64,000 nucleotides of DNA from Chelonoidis abingdonii (Eukaryota > Chordata > Testudines > Testudinidae). The notes under the pieces were generated by a model. It ran no database searches. It was not told the origin of the DNA and saw only the letters and a program-made list of their open reading frames with translations. The stretch covers positions 130,506,671-130,570,670 of the forward strand of contig NC_133771.1 of assembly GCF_003597395.2 (NCBI RefSeq). The letters are read 5' to 3'. This document shows, piece by piece, positions 37,061 through 48,593 of the stretch; position 1 is the stretch's first letter; every line of letters starts with the position of its first letter. Made by a program: the position numbers and the translations under genes.

Positions 37061-38188
37061 AGCCAAGAATCATGCTGGTTCAGCAGACTGCATCAATGTT
37101 AGCAATACAGTGTGAGACAGAAGAGAACCAAAGAAGGATCATTCTATGCAGGCAAAATGAGGCAAACTACATTACTTAAAGGGTAACGTCCGTTTGCTAA
37201 TGTACATCAGTTGCACATGTGCACTAAGACCATTCTGATATGCTGGTCATTTGCTGTCTGTTATAGTTAACTGAAAAATGAATCAAGGTTGATCATTTTA
37301 TATTTGGCCTGTGTTACAGCTACTTCAAGCTAGAATGCAGAGCTCTTGCAAGATCTCACACACAGCTTTGATGGAACAACTCATGTGAGTAACTTTGCAC
37401 CAGCATGGTCAGGGCTCCACAATCTGGCCGTTAGCATGGGAACACATTTCCCAGAAATAACCCCCAGTGGTGCAGGCAAATTGAGTTCAAATTCTTTTGT
37501 GTAATAAGAGATGAAGAGTTTGCAGCAAGTATCTTGGCAAGTTTGCTTTCTCACCTGAGGCCCTCCAGGAGAGAGAGAGAGAGAGAGAGAACAAGCACAA
37601 CTGAGCACACACATAGATACTCAATATTGACAAAAGAGGGAATACTTTCTCAAGTAGGCAACATTGTCCATGTCCTGCCTATTGATTTGTGCATTCAGAG
37701 TGTGTGTCGTGCAAGTGAAACAGAATAAAACTAACTGCATGGTATTAGCAAAAGCATCACTGAAACAGCAGCAGTTCACTCAACAAAGAAACAATAAACT
37801 AACTGTTACGGAGACACTGAAAATAAGTTGCATTAGTAACCAAGATCAAGCAATGTTTATTAAATTAATTGTTTTATCAAGTATGCAGAGTTTTGTTGAA
37901 GATGTCGCTTCACTTGGACAGCAAAATAAAAGTGGAATTGATCAGTTTATATCATGTTCATTTCTGATCAGTCTCTAGCTCCCAGAGCATAAAGCTGCTT
38001 TATCTGAATTCACAACATTTCAGGGGAATCCCTCAAAGATCATTTTCACTGAATTTTTAATTATGAAAATATTTCTATTTGTATTATATTTTGTAAATCC
38101 CCTTGCATTGCATGAACATCTGAGGTTAGCCACATTCCTTGCTTTGCAACATTCTATTCTTTCTGACAGGCTAATTGTTGTACTATAT
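37061..38188. other. Non-coding stretch with a GA microsatellite
   Basis: A (GA)n run of about 22 bases lies at 37,569-37,590. A plus-strand frame at 37,664-37,978 (104 codons) is not recognisable. No other feature. Confidence 0.45.
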
Positions 38189-38475
38189 CAGGGGTGGTCA
38201 AACTTACTGACCCTCCAAGCTGCGTACGATCATCTTCAGATGTTTGAGAGCCGTATGTCTCTGCCGGGGCTTCAGCCCTGTGGGGCACGTCTACCGGGGC
38301 TCGAGGCTTCTGCCCCAAGACCCACTTGCCCTCAAGGCAGAAGCCCCTAGCCCCACCACTCTACCACAGGGCAGGAGCCCTGAGGTCCCCATCCTCCAGT
38401 CTGGTAGGTGGAGAATGGGGGGGGGGTGCACCACGGGGGCTCCCTGAGCCATACTTTAACTGTAAAAGAGCCATA
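38189..38475. repeat. hAT-like MITE, right end decayed
   Basis: Starts CAGGGGTGGTCAAACTTACT, one of the standard hAT MITE termini and close to that of 13,344-14,111. The interior is GC-rich, with CTGCCGGGGCTTCAGCCC and a G run at 38,418-38,427. The expected complementary right terminus is not intact: TAAAAGAGCCATATGAGCC near 38,463-38,481 is all that remains, so no target duplication could be assigned. Confidence 0.6.
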
Positions 38476-40854
38476 TGAGCCAGAGCTGTGACCATTATGC
38501 TACTTACTCCACTCTCATGTCAACATTATCTCCCCACTTCTCTTTCTCACATCACAAACTAAAATTTTAGCGTAAAACTATTTGATAGTGTCCCTTTGAA
38601 AAGCTTTGCACTGAAAAAAGTGCCTCAGGGTCATGTTATTTGGGCAATCCTCTCTCTTGGTCCCAGGCAGCATCCTGACCCCATTACCATCAAGTGGTGC
38701 AAGCCTAGAAAGATGAAGTTCCATTCTTGCAATTCCTGATACAGATGGACTTGCAAGCCCTGGCTCAAGAGGGCAGAAATCATCTTTGCAAAAAAACAAA
38801 GATCCAGATTTTGTTACCAGCTGTTTGACAGGAGGTCAGCGTGTATAAGTAACCACATACTTAAGTTTCTAGGAAATCACACTGAAATTATATAACAAAA
38901 ACCAAAGAGAACGTTTCAGGGTTGGAACTGTTTGGCTAGGCACTGCTGAAACATACTGCCTCTCGTAACCTTGGCAGGTTCCAAGGCAGATCATCCTCCC
39001 CCCCATGAATCTTAGGAGCTGTCCAGCTTTTGCCTTAGAAGGCATCCAAGTGAATGAGAACCCTTGCTTCCTTGTGCATCTTATAAGACAGGCCATGAAG
39101 GCAAGGACTCCTCTGGTATTCTATTTATTATGGGTCCAGACCAAAGGCCATTGAGGTTAATAGAAAGATTCCCATTGACTTCAATAAGCCTTGGATCAAG
39201 ACCAATATAATTCAATATGTAGATAAGTTAGTCTCACATGCATACACAGTAAAGCCTATCTTTATTCCAAAGAGCTCTAAAAAGAGAAAAAGATGTATAA
39301 TTTGTACTACTCATATATGAAACATTGTTCATAACTCAGTCAAATAAAAAACAGTGGTCACCAGAACACTCAAGCATGTTTCGCCATGAGGACTGTTTCC
39401 ACCACAAATTTCAGCTTGCTACCCTTAGAAAAGCAGATATATAAATAAAGGGTTTACCCACCACATTGCACAAACGTCTGAACCATTTTTGTTCAAATTT
39501 TCCAAATAAAATTTGCCTTCAGATAGGGGCCAAGCCTAGGAAATTTCAACCTGAAATGTGAAAAAAAACCAACAACCAACTTTGAAAGTTTATAAGTATC
39601 TGAAAACAAGGGGTTAAAATGGAAACCCTTACAGAGCCTTAACTACAATGGTAGCTACCAAATATAGGAAGGGTAGGTTAGACAACAAAGGAGGAAGAGA
39701 AGTACTATATACACAGCTTCATGTACTTCACACTTCCATTCCCATGGGATTTGCCACAGACTCCACCCTTTGCTTTCAAATTGGGCTCAGGAATGTGAAC
39801 TTTAATATTTTATATGTGACAAGATCCTCAGGTGATGTAAGCCTGCATAGTTCCACTCTATGTTTCTAGTGCATATGCTTTCAGAGGGCAACTTCCAAAC
39901 CAAAACTGACCGTACACAGATGCAATATTGCCTGCCCGAGCTTGAACACAGCCTGGAACAATTTGAGAGATGTGATCAGCTTCAGTCATCTCAGTGGGGT
40001 GTCAGTTCTGGAATCTAATGAACTTCCTCTCTCACCTTCCTCAGGTACCAAAATACCTAACTGTTCCCTATTCAATAACCAAGCCTCCCTCTTCCCTCAG
40101 CCAACAGGTTTCTCCATCATGTGGCCAGGAGACCCTATCCCCTTCAACGGGAAGGAGTTTCCCATGGGTTGGAAGGGCTGGATCTGGCAAAACTCAGTCA
40201 GGCTGTAGAGATGATCATGTGCCTTCCCCTGAATATTTTAGGGCTCTCTGTGGGGGGCAGGGAGGGAGGAGGCGCTATGGCCTCCTAATTAGCAGCCCTC
40301 TGAAGATGGAGAACTAGCCACAGACTGGAGGGGAAGTCATCAACACTCCCCCTCCTCATGAATACTCCTAAGATAAGATGGGAAGCCAGGAACTGGAGGC
40401 TAGATGCCAGGAAATGGAGGGATGAGAGGTGTGGAATGGGGGTTCCTCTGGGGAGGAGTTATCTCTGAAGAGGGGCACGTGGTTCTGAAATCCTCACCTC
40501 GCACACGGGCCTCACTAGCACATTGTAAGTCTCTCCTGTTAAAAGCAACAGGGAACTGGGTAGCAACTGCTCCCCAGCCAGCTCTCAGACTGAATGGCTA
40601 GACTGAGTCACATAGGGCTCCAGCCCTTTGCACACAAGGCTGGCAGGTAGCTGGTAGAGCTCTGCCTGCTACACCTGGCAAGGGACTGAGTCATCTGTCA
40701 CCAAATGTAACAACTCTGATTGGCTATCTTTCCCCAGGAGGAGGGTGAACGTGAAAGAACAGACAAATCAGATGGGATTTCCCTTGTGACCAGGGTTTTC
40801 CCAACTGATCACTAAAAGAGTCTGAAAATTCTTTGTCTATGCCCTAGTCTACAC
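38476..40854. other. Non-coding stretch without a recognised feature
   Basis: Two overlapping plus-strand frames at 39,942-40,317 (88 and 107 codons) are mutually exclusive shadows with Ser/Pro-rich content. No repeat, RNA or exon recognised. Confidence 0.4.
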
Positions 40855-41057
40855 TCGGGACATACGTCAGTAAATAACTATGCTGCTCAGGGGTGTGGAA
40901 AATCCATATCCCTGAGCAATGCAGTTATATCAACCAAATTCCGGGTGTAGACAGCACTGTTGATGGGACGGCTTCTCCCATCAACATAGCTACCACCTCT
41001 TGGGGAGGTGGAGTTCCTACGCCCATGGGTGAAACTCTCCCATCAGCATAGGTAGTG

Positions 41058-42139
41058 TCTTCACTGCCATGTTTTTTTTACCAAAAGTTATAGCACTTTT
41101 AAATGAAGCACTTTAATTTAACCGCTGTTGCACATCCACACTGTGCTCCCTTGTATCGCTGGAGCGCATCCAGACTAGCAGCTCTTGCATCGACAGAGAG
41201 CAGTGCATGGTGGGTAGCTATTCCACAGTGCAACTAGCCTCAGGGTGCTTTGGGAAGGGTTTGCAATGCCTCATGGGGCAGGTACAGTGTCACATGATGC
41301 AGGTTTCTCAATCCCACCATTCCATGGGCATCCTACTAAATTGCCAGCCACTTTTCAACTGAAGTGTGTGTGGGATAGTGAGAGATGAGGAGTATGTGTG
41401 TATGGGGGCAAGGAGAGAGACAGATAGTGTGTGTTGGGGCGGCGTGAGTCGGCATGCTGTCTCTACGTCCAGACAGCCACCAAAAGCAACCTGTCCTGAG
41501 GCAGGGGGAAGGGGAAACCTCAACATCAGCCCCTTGTCTCAGGGGCGGCTCTAGGGATTTTACCGCCCAAGCACGGCAGGCAGGAGGTCCACCAAAGCCA
41601 CGGGACCAAAGGACCCTATGCAGGCAAGCCGCGGAAGACAGCCTGCCTGCTGCCTCGCGGCACCGGCAGAGCTCCCCTCGTGGGTTGCCGCCCCAAGCAC
41701 GTGCTTGGCATGCTGGGGCCTGGAGCCGCCCCTGCTTGTCTCCCTCCCTGGCTCTGCCCAGCAATCGCGTGCTCTCTCTCTCTCACACACACACACGCTC
41801 TGTCAGAAGGGAGCTTTGAAAGGGGAGGCACGCATGCCTGCAGAGTTCAAAACAATGAGTAGAGTGATCACCGCAGGCATTGTGGGTCACCTCCGGAGGC
41901 CAATTACCTTGCTTGCGTTTATCGCTGTATTTACACTGGCACTTTGCTGATAAAAAATTTGCGCAAAAAGCCTTATCGCTCTCGAGGTGGTTTTATCACA
42001 GCACTGCAACTGAGGAGTTCCGTCACAAAAAGTGGCTTTGCAGTGCGTACATCTCTGCTGTTTCATCGCCAAAAGCTGCCTTTTGGCAAAAAACAAAAAA
42101 ACAAACAAACAAAAAAAACCTTGGCAGTGTAGACCAGGC
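41058..42139. repeat. Middle MITE of the nest
   Basis: The left side GTCTTCACTGCCATGTTTTT plus ACCAAAAG mirrors the right side TTTTGGCAAAAAAC ... CCTTGGCAGTGTAGACC, so an inverted terminal repeat of about 30 bases can be traced. The left junction falls within GTCTTCACTG, a motif belonging to both the outer element and this one. The interior includes CA and CT simple repeats around 41,770-41,800. No coding capacity. Confidence 0.55.
41540..41734. mobile_element. Small hAT-type MITE (195 bp) with target duplication
   Basis: Termini CAGGGGCGGCTCTAG and CTGGAGCCGCCCCTG are nearly perfect inverted repeats. Flanks cttgtct at 41,533-41,539 and 41,735-41,741 are identical; the eighth base is c on both sides if the element's first base is counted, so the duplication is 7-8 bp. 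This is the youngest layer of the nest. Confidence 0.8.
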
Positions 42140-42212
42140 CTAAGTGTTATAGTGGTGCAGCTGCACCAGTGCAACTGCGCCATTGCAGTGCTGTACATGC
42201 AGACAAGGCCTA

Positions 42213-42837
42213 TGATAAAAAGCTGTAGCATTAGCAGGCTTATTTAAACGCTGGGAAAGGTCAAAGAGGTAACAAACTCTTCTGGAACAGTAACTGTGGG
42301 AGAACTTTAACAACCTCAAAATAAACTGGTTTACCAGCACATCCAGCCCTGGTTTGGCAGTAAAAATTCCTTTATACCATAAATGATTGTTTCTCGAAAA
42401 AATCACTCCTTGAAAAAGGAGAAACTATTCTTGACTCATTCCCGAGTAACTCCCAGGGGATGGGTCTGTGAGGTAAGTACCATGAGCCACTAAGCAACGG
42501 TGACCACAACATAATTAAGTGTGACATCTTCTCTGGAGAAATTCATAGCATTTGTTAATACTGTGATACTATGTCAAGAAGGCTGGAAGGGATTTTCTGA
42601 AAACAAGAAAGTTAGCTAAAAACTGCATGAAGTTAGGAAATCGACATCTTTAGGACTGGCATGAAATACTCTTCGTGCCAATTTCATTTGTGACATAAGA
42701 GCACACAGCAAAGGATATCCCTCTGACTTCAGCTGGAGCTGCACCCTTTAACCCAGGGCTGATGTAATCATACTACATTCACAGAAAGTTGCAATACTTA
42801 ACAGAAAATTGAATTCAAGATAGGGGGGGAAAAGCTA
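42213..42837. other. Non-coding stretch without a recognised feature
   Basis: AT-rich sequence between the MITE nest and the SINE. Nothing recognised. Confidence 0.45.
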
Positions 42838-43025
42838 CAGGGTGTGGAGTAAGCTCAGTGGTTTGAGCACTGGCCTGCTAAACCCAGGGTTGTGAGTTCA
42901 ATCCTTGAGGGGGCCACTTAGGGATCTGGGGCAAAATCAGTACTTGTTCCTGCTAGTGAAGGCAGGGGGCTGGACTCAATGACCTTTCAAGGTCCCTTCC
43001 AGTTCTAGGAGATAGGATCTCTCCA
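42838..43025 (+). mobile_element. tRNA-derived SINE (tortoise Pol III/Cry I type)
   Basis: A tRNA-like head has an A box (TAAGCTCAGTGG) and a B box (GAGTTCAATCC) at tRNA spacing, about 42,849-42,905, which would form an internal Pol III promoter. The tail CAATGACCTTTCAAGGTCCC plus TTCCAGTTCTAGGA is the same block, in the same sense, as the 3' end of the CR1 at 21,108-21,170 when that is read on its own strand. Sharing a LINE 3' end is how such SINEs borrow CR1 reverse transcriptase. It is not a tRNA gene, as it lacks acceptor pairing and continues into the tail. Confidence 0.9.
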
Positions 43026-43510
43026 TTAATTATTTTTTTTATATATTTTTATTTTATTAAAATTGCTAGTTATAAGAGTTACGGTATCTTTTTAACATTA
43101 CTAGTTAAATAACTGACCCTTTTCTAATAGGGCTGCTTTTATAGGCAACACGTCAGATACTGTACAGCTGCATTAGCCCCTCTCTACACTGACTTAAAAA
43201 TGAAAAAGACAGAGGAAATATTTTTGATGAGTTCCCCCCTCCCATTCTAGAAAAGAAGAACTAACCTTCAATTGAGAGGAATGAAGAAAGGAGAGAGTGT
43301 CATGCACAAAAACTGTTAGAAAACAATTGGAGTACTTTATACAGTTAGATAACCCAATCTTCCTTTGATCTTTCTGCAACAGTTTGGCTATGGGGAAACA
43401 TGTTATTTGATACACTGATTGTAATCTATCTAGACTGACATAGCCTAGCTACTTCCATTTATACCCTTTGAATAGAAGGTGCCCATAAGAAGCAGTTTTT
43501 TTTTATATTT

Positions 43511-43553
<43 letters not shown>

Positions 43554-44009
43554 CAGCTCTATGACAGTATATCAGAACAAAAATATAATAAAAGAACAGG
43601 GGAAGGCAAGGAAGAACATTACCATCTCTCCTTTGGAAAAGAAAAAAAGTGTTTTCAATATTCTTAAATTCTTTAGCTTGAAGTTTTCTAATTCAAAGAT
43701 CTATTTCATTTTCATAGCAGGGATTGGTTTATATGGTTATACAGCACAAAGGTCCTCTGATTCTGAGTGAGACCTTTAGTCATTACCTCAATAACAAAAA
43801 AACAAAAACAAAAACAAACCACACACACAGCACATTTGAAACTCTTTCCACTGGTTTTCTCATATAGTCTGATCAGTATAAACCTCACTAAAATATATAT
43901 CTCATAAATAGTGTCCTTGTAGCAGAAGACAGCTCACTAAGTCCCTATATCTTTTGAAACAGAATGTTCTAAAATGCAGTGTTGCAAAAATATCTACAGT
44001 ACTGCTCAG
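43026..44009. other. Non-coding stretch with microsatellite
   Basis: AT-rich, with the CA array at 43,512-43,550. A-rich tract AACAAAAACAAAAACAAAC lies near 43,800. No gene. Confidence 0.45.
43512..43550. repeat. (CA)n microsatellite
   Basis: Uninterrupted AC dinucleotides for about 39 bases, following GTTTTTTTTTATATTTG and preceding GTTCAGCTC. Uninterrupted arrays of this length tend to be polymorphic. Confidence 0.95.
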
Positions 44010-45276
44010 GGTCAACCTAAGAGTCCAATGGATATAGTGTACTTGGATTTTCAAAAAGCCTTTGACAAGGTCTCTCACCAAAGGCTCTTAAGCAAAGTAA
44101 GCTGTCATGGGATAAGAGGGAAGGTCCTCTCTTGGTTAAAAGATAGGGAACCAACATAAGGAATAAATGGTCAGTTTTCAGAATGGAGAGAGGAAAATGG
44201 TGGTGTCCCCCAGGGGTTTATACTGGGACCAGTCCTATTCAACATATTCATAAGTGATCTGGAAAAATAGGTAAACAGTGAGGTGGCAAAATTTGCAGAT
44301 GATACAAAACTACTTAAGATAGTGAAGTCCAAAGCAGGCTCTGAAGAGTTACAAAAGGATCTCACAAAACTGGGTGATTGTGCAACAAAATTGCAGATCA
44401 AATTCACTGTTAATAAAGACACATTGGAAAACATAATCCCAAGTATACATATCAAATGATTGGATCTAAATTAGCTGTTACCACTCAAGCAAGATCTTGG
44501 AGTCACTGTGGATAGTTCTCTGAAAACATCCATTCAATGTGCAGCAGCCATCAAAAAAAAGCTAACAGAATGTTGGGCATCATTAGGAAAGGGATAGATA
44601 ATAAGACAGAAAAATCACATTGCCTTAATATAAATCCATGGTAAACCCACATCTTGAATACTGTGTGCAGATGTGGTCGTCCATCTCAAAAATATATATT
44701 GGAATTGGAAAAAGTAAAGAAAAGGGCAAAAAAATGATAAGGGGTATGAAGCAGCTTCCATATGAGGAGAGATTAATAAGACAGGGACTTGAAAAAGAGA
44801 TGACTAAGAGGGATATGATAGAGGTCTATAAATCCTGGCTGGTGTAAAGAAAGTAAATAAGGAAGTGTTATTTACTCCTCCTCGTAACACAAGAACTAGA
44901 GGTCACCCACTAAAATTATTAGGCAGCAGATTTAAACCAAAGAAAAAGTAGTACTTCTTCACATAATGCACAGTCAACCTGTAGAACTCTTTGCCTGAGG
45001 ATGTTGTGAAGGCCAAGACAATAGCAGGGTTCAAAAAAGAACTAGATAAGTTCATGGAGGGTAGGTCCATCAATGGCTATTAGCCAGGATAGGTAGGGAT
45101 GGTGTCCCTAGCCTCTGTTTGCCAGAAGCTGGGAATGGGTGACAGGGGATAGATCACTTAATGATTACCTGTTCTGTTCATTTCCTCTGAAGCATCTGGC
45201 ACTGGCCACTGTCAGAAGACAGGATACTGGACTAGATGGACCATTGGTCTGACCCAATATGGCAGTTGTTATGTTC
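44010..45276 (+). mobile_element. CR1 LINE, RT domain to 3' end
   Basis: Plus-strand translation shows VYLDFQKAFDKVSHQRLLSK at about 44,038-44,097 and FADDTKLLKI at about 44,292-44,321, the A and C blocks of CR1 RT. There follow QLPYEERLIRQGLEKEM at about 44,752-44,802 and the 3' end GACCATTGGTCTGACCCAAT near 45,238-45,257. Stops and indels are frequent. It belongs to another CR1 subfamily than 21,108-24,420, whose 3' end reads GATTCATAGACTC in reverse. The 5' end is truncated at about 44,010. Confidence 0.85.
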
Positions 45277-45314
45277 AACCTGCTTCTCACAGCAGACATG
45301 TATCAACATGAGGA

Positions 45315-45395
45315 AGAAACAATTACTTATCTTACTGGAACTGTGGTTCTTCAAGTTGCACGGGTCCAGTCTCAGCGCCTATATGGCCCATGTGC
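45315..45395. repeat. Possible scrap of a DIRS-type terminal sequence
   Basis: The order TTACTTATCTTACTGGAACT, GTTCTTCAAGTTGCA, then a Pro-codon-like CCCATG resembles the outer end of the DIRS element at 48,594 (TTACTCACCTTTGTAACTG, GTTCTTCGAGATGTG). I see no internal part next to it. It may be a degraded terminal repeat of another DIRS family. Confidence 0.35.
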
Positions 45396-45399
45396 TCAA

Positions 45400-46262
45400 G
45401 TATATCACCACCAAAAACACTGGATTCAGAGATGAGTGGTTCTTTACAACCAGTCTCATCAAATAATAGGTTCTCCTGATCCCAAAGGACCAGCCACACA
45501 CCCAGGTTAATATATAACTTAGATCTTACCCAAAAATTACACTGGTGCCAATCCTTTAGTATCTAAAATGGAAAGAAAAACTTAAAACTGGCTAAAGGAA
45601 TCAAGTACATAGAGTAATGGCAAAGTTCTTGGTTCAGGCTTGTAGCAGTGATGGAATAAACTGCTGGCTTAAGTCAAGTCTCTGGAACAAATCCACAGCT
45701 TGGATGGGTCATTCTGTCCTTTGTTCAGAGCTTCAGTTTGCAGCAAAGTTCCTCCAGAAGAAACAGGATTGAAGACCAAATGGAGGTGTTTCAGGGTCTT
45801 TTATAGCTTTTGCCACATGGAGGGCATCCCATTGTTCTTACTGTGGAAAATTACAGCAACAAGATGGAGTTTGGAGTCACATGAGCAAGTCAAAAGTCCA
45901 TGCATTTTGCCTAGTCACAACAGGAAATTTGATTAAGTGTAGATAGGCGTCTCCCATGGTCCACTGTCAAGTAAATGTTCTTTCATTGGGCCATTCAATT
46001 TGAATATTCCCTCCAAGATGTCCTGGCTAATTACTTTGTGGGCATTACTCTAGGAGCAAACATTTGAAATTCAGGTATAGAGCCAATACTCATAACTTTA
46101 AATACAAAAATGATACATTCATACAAATAGCATAATCATAATCAGCAAATCATAGCCTATTCATAGACACCTCACTTGACATTCTTTGTACAAGATTTGC
46201 TGCAAATATCATTGCAACAATGATTTATATGGTTATATTATAATCAGATAACATCACACCCC
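45400..46262 (-). repeat. Possible solo LTR, minus orientation
   Basis: Read on the minus strand it starts TGTGATGTTATCTGATTATA, has a TATA-like GCTATAAAAGACC at about 45,796-45,808, and runs downstream to about 45,400. Length near 860 bases, a TG start and a single central TATA box fit an LTR of an endogenous retrovirus or similar element. No adjacent gag, pol or env is seen and target duplications were not found, so this is an inference. Confidence 0.35.
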
Positions 46263-46289
46263 ACTATTGACATTTCAATCTAGGACAGT

Positions 46290-47870
46290 TTCTCAGATCT
46301 GTCACCTAAAAAGAATGGTTTAGGTGTGGAAATCTCCCTCACCTCCTCTGCAATGAAGACCAATGCAAAGAATTTATTTAGCTTCTCTAAAATCACCTTG
46401 TCTTCCTTAAGTGCTCCTTTAGCACCTCAAACACTCAGTGACCAGATTGTTTGGCAGGCTTCCTACTTCTGCTATACTTTTTTAAAAAATTCTGTTTTTG
46501 TGTTTTGCTAGCTGCTCTTCAAATTCTTTTTTTGGCTTGTCTAATTGTATTTGTCAGATTGTGTTCCTTCTATTTTCCTCAATTTTTAAAAGGTCTTTTT
46601 GTCTCTAACCACCCTTTTTACTTTTGTTTAGCTATGGTGGTGGGTTTTGGTCCTCTTACTATTTCTTTTCATTTGGATTATATAGTCTGAACTGCTATTA
46701 TGGTGTTTTTAAGAAGTTTCCATGCAGCTTGCTGGCATTTCACTCTTCTGACTGTTCCTTTTAATTTCGATTCAACTAGCATCAGCATTTTTGTATAGTT
46801 GTCCTTTTTGAAGTTGAATGCTACTGTGGTGGGTTTCTTTGGCACTTCTGCCCCAAGGATGTTAAATTTAATTACATTATTGTCACTGTTACCAAGTAGT
46901 TCAGCTATATTCACCGCTTGGACCAGATCTTGCACATCACTTAGGACCAAATGAAGAATTGCCTAAGGGATGTGTCTATCCGAACCATGTGCTCTTCCAT
47001 ACCTGTTGGTTTGCTCCCAGTCCTTAGTTTAAAAACTCCTCTACAACCCTTTTAATTTTACACGCCAATGATCTGGTTCCATATTAGTGTAAGTGGAGCC
47101 CATCCTTGCAGTTTAGGCTCCTCCCTTCCCAAAAGGCTCCCCAGTCTATTATAAACTTAAATCTCTCCTCCCAACACCATCATCTTATCCATGCATTGAG
47201 ACCCTGCAGTTCTGCCTATCTAACTGGCCCTGCACATGAAGCAATTCAGATAATATTCTAATGGAGGTCCTGTACTTCAATCTCTTACTTAGCAGCCTAA
47301 ATTGAACCTCCAGGATCTCTCGTCTACTTTTCCCTATATCACTGGTACCTATATGTACCACAACCACTAGCTTTTCCCTGGCACTGCACAGAAGTCTGTC
47401 TATATATCTCAAGAGGTCCACAACCTTTGCACCCAGTAGTCAATTCACCATGAGGTTCTCCTAGTCATCACAGAACCCAACTATCTATATTTCTAATAAT
47501 TTAATCCCTTGTTTCTATTCCATCTCTCTTCCTAATAACAGGAGTCTCCTTCCTTGGAGTGGTATCCTCAGTGCAAGAGGATACCACGACATCATCTGGA
47601 AGGAGGGTCCCAAATATGTGATTGTTTCCCTCCACTCCAGCCTGGTGTTCTCCTTCCTTGGGACTTTCATCCTCCTCAACAGCACAGAGGCTGTCAGACA
47701 GGGGATGGGACCACTCTACTGTGTACAGCAAAGTTTCTTGTATGTACCTCTCCGTTGCCATTAGCTTCTGTAGTTCAGCCACTCTGGTCTCAAGAGCCCA
47801 TACGTGGTCTCTAGGGGCCATCAACTGCTTCCACCGAATGCACGTATACATCACCTGCCCACAAGGCAGT
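46290..47870 (-). mobile_element. CR1 LINE fragment with ORF1 esterase and start of ORF2
   Basis: On the minus strand: a coiled-coil-like N-terminal ORF1 piece at 47,854-47,501 (ALETRVAELQKLMATER); an esterase block VVVHIGTSDIGKSRREILE at about 47,365-47,310 (the conserved GTNDIG motif with N to S); an ORF2 endonuclease C-terminus with GNSDNNVIKFNIL (SDH motif with H to N) at about 46,890-46,850; and a linker ending near 46,290 (FIAEEVREISTPKPF). Frames are broken. Both altered motif residues fit a dead copy. Confidence 0.75.
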
Positions 47871-48059
47871 TAATCATGCATGCTGCATTCAGCACAATAT
47901 GAAGTGGTTAGCACCCACGTCGCTGCTGGACTTCTGCCTGCATTACTTTCACGCTTGCAGGGGTTGTTTATTTGTTCTTTGCATATGTGTGTGGTTTTTG
48001 TTTGTCTGTTTTCGAGGGGGGCAGTTATTGGCTTAAGTTTAGAGAATGTTTGTGAGGTA

Positions 48060-48593
48060 TGTCTGGCTCTCATGTTCCCTCTCTCAACTCCCTCACAACA
48101 CACCCTAGAGTTAGTATTGACTTTGCTTTGTCTACTTTTAGACCTGGAGAGGTGAAAAGTTGCAGAGACTGCTGAATGCACTCAGTTACCTGTGGAGACA
48201 ACTTACCGCAAATGAGCCAATGTTCTAAGTATGGATAAACCTGGACCCATTTTCTCCTCAGGAAAGCTGTCACTACCATCAATTATTCTGTGAATACTCA
48301 ACTGGCAATGGAAATTGCACACTTGAAATCTCAGACCCTTTCTGTGAGCAGGGTGAACTGCTATCTGGAAATGAGCACGCTAGAGGGCAAGAACTATCCA
48401 TCAGCCAAGTGAATCTAGGACTGGAATTATCTCAGCCAGAGTTACCACCCAGAACTTGAACTTGCAAACTGAAAGATTCATTTGTCTCAGGTCCAGAAGA
48501 GGGCACCAAGACCCTTTCTTTTTGGGAATTAGAAAGGAAGGAATGTAAAACCCCTCCCTCTCTGTGTTCTTTTGCTACCTCTGAGAAAACACG
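48060..48593 (-). mobile_element. Older DIRS-like element, RT part (left of the insertion)
   Basis: The minus-strand frame at 48,282-48,070 reads VYPYLEHWLICG, the counterpart of IYPYLDDWLIRG in the younger element, followed by LQLFTSPGLKVDKAKSILT, the usual RT continuation. The catalytic YLDD is now YLEH. The DNA at 48,470-48,590 aligns with 51,500-51,620 of the younger element. The sequence continues at 54,708 on the other side of the insertion. Divergence is high, so this is another, older family or a much older copy. Confidence 0.75.

Larger units (their letters stand above)
40855..42212. repeat. Outer MITE of a three-layer nest
   Basis: Left terminus GCCCTAGTCTACACTCGG and right terminus CATGCAGACAAGGCC form decayed inverted repeats. 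The left part (40,855-41,067) has CTGCTCAGGGGTGTGGAAAA and GTGTAGACAGCACTGTTGAT. The right part (42,140-42,212) has GTGCAGCTGCACCAGTGCAA. They would be contiguous without the intervening 1.07 kb. Family members are at 27,243 and 34,150. Confidence 0.65.

Noticed and set aside
42838..42910. A functional tRNA gene
   Set aside because: A and B boxes are present, but acceptor pairing is missing and the sequence continues into a CR1-like tail, so it is a SINE.
43512..43550. CRISPR-like or regulatory array
   Set aside because: Plain CA dinucleotide repeat. No direct repeats with unique spacers occur anywhere in the window.
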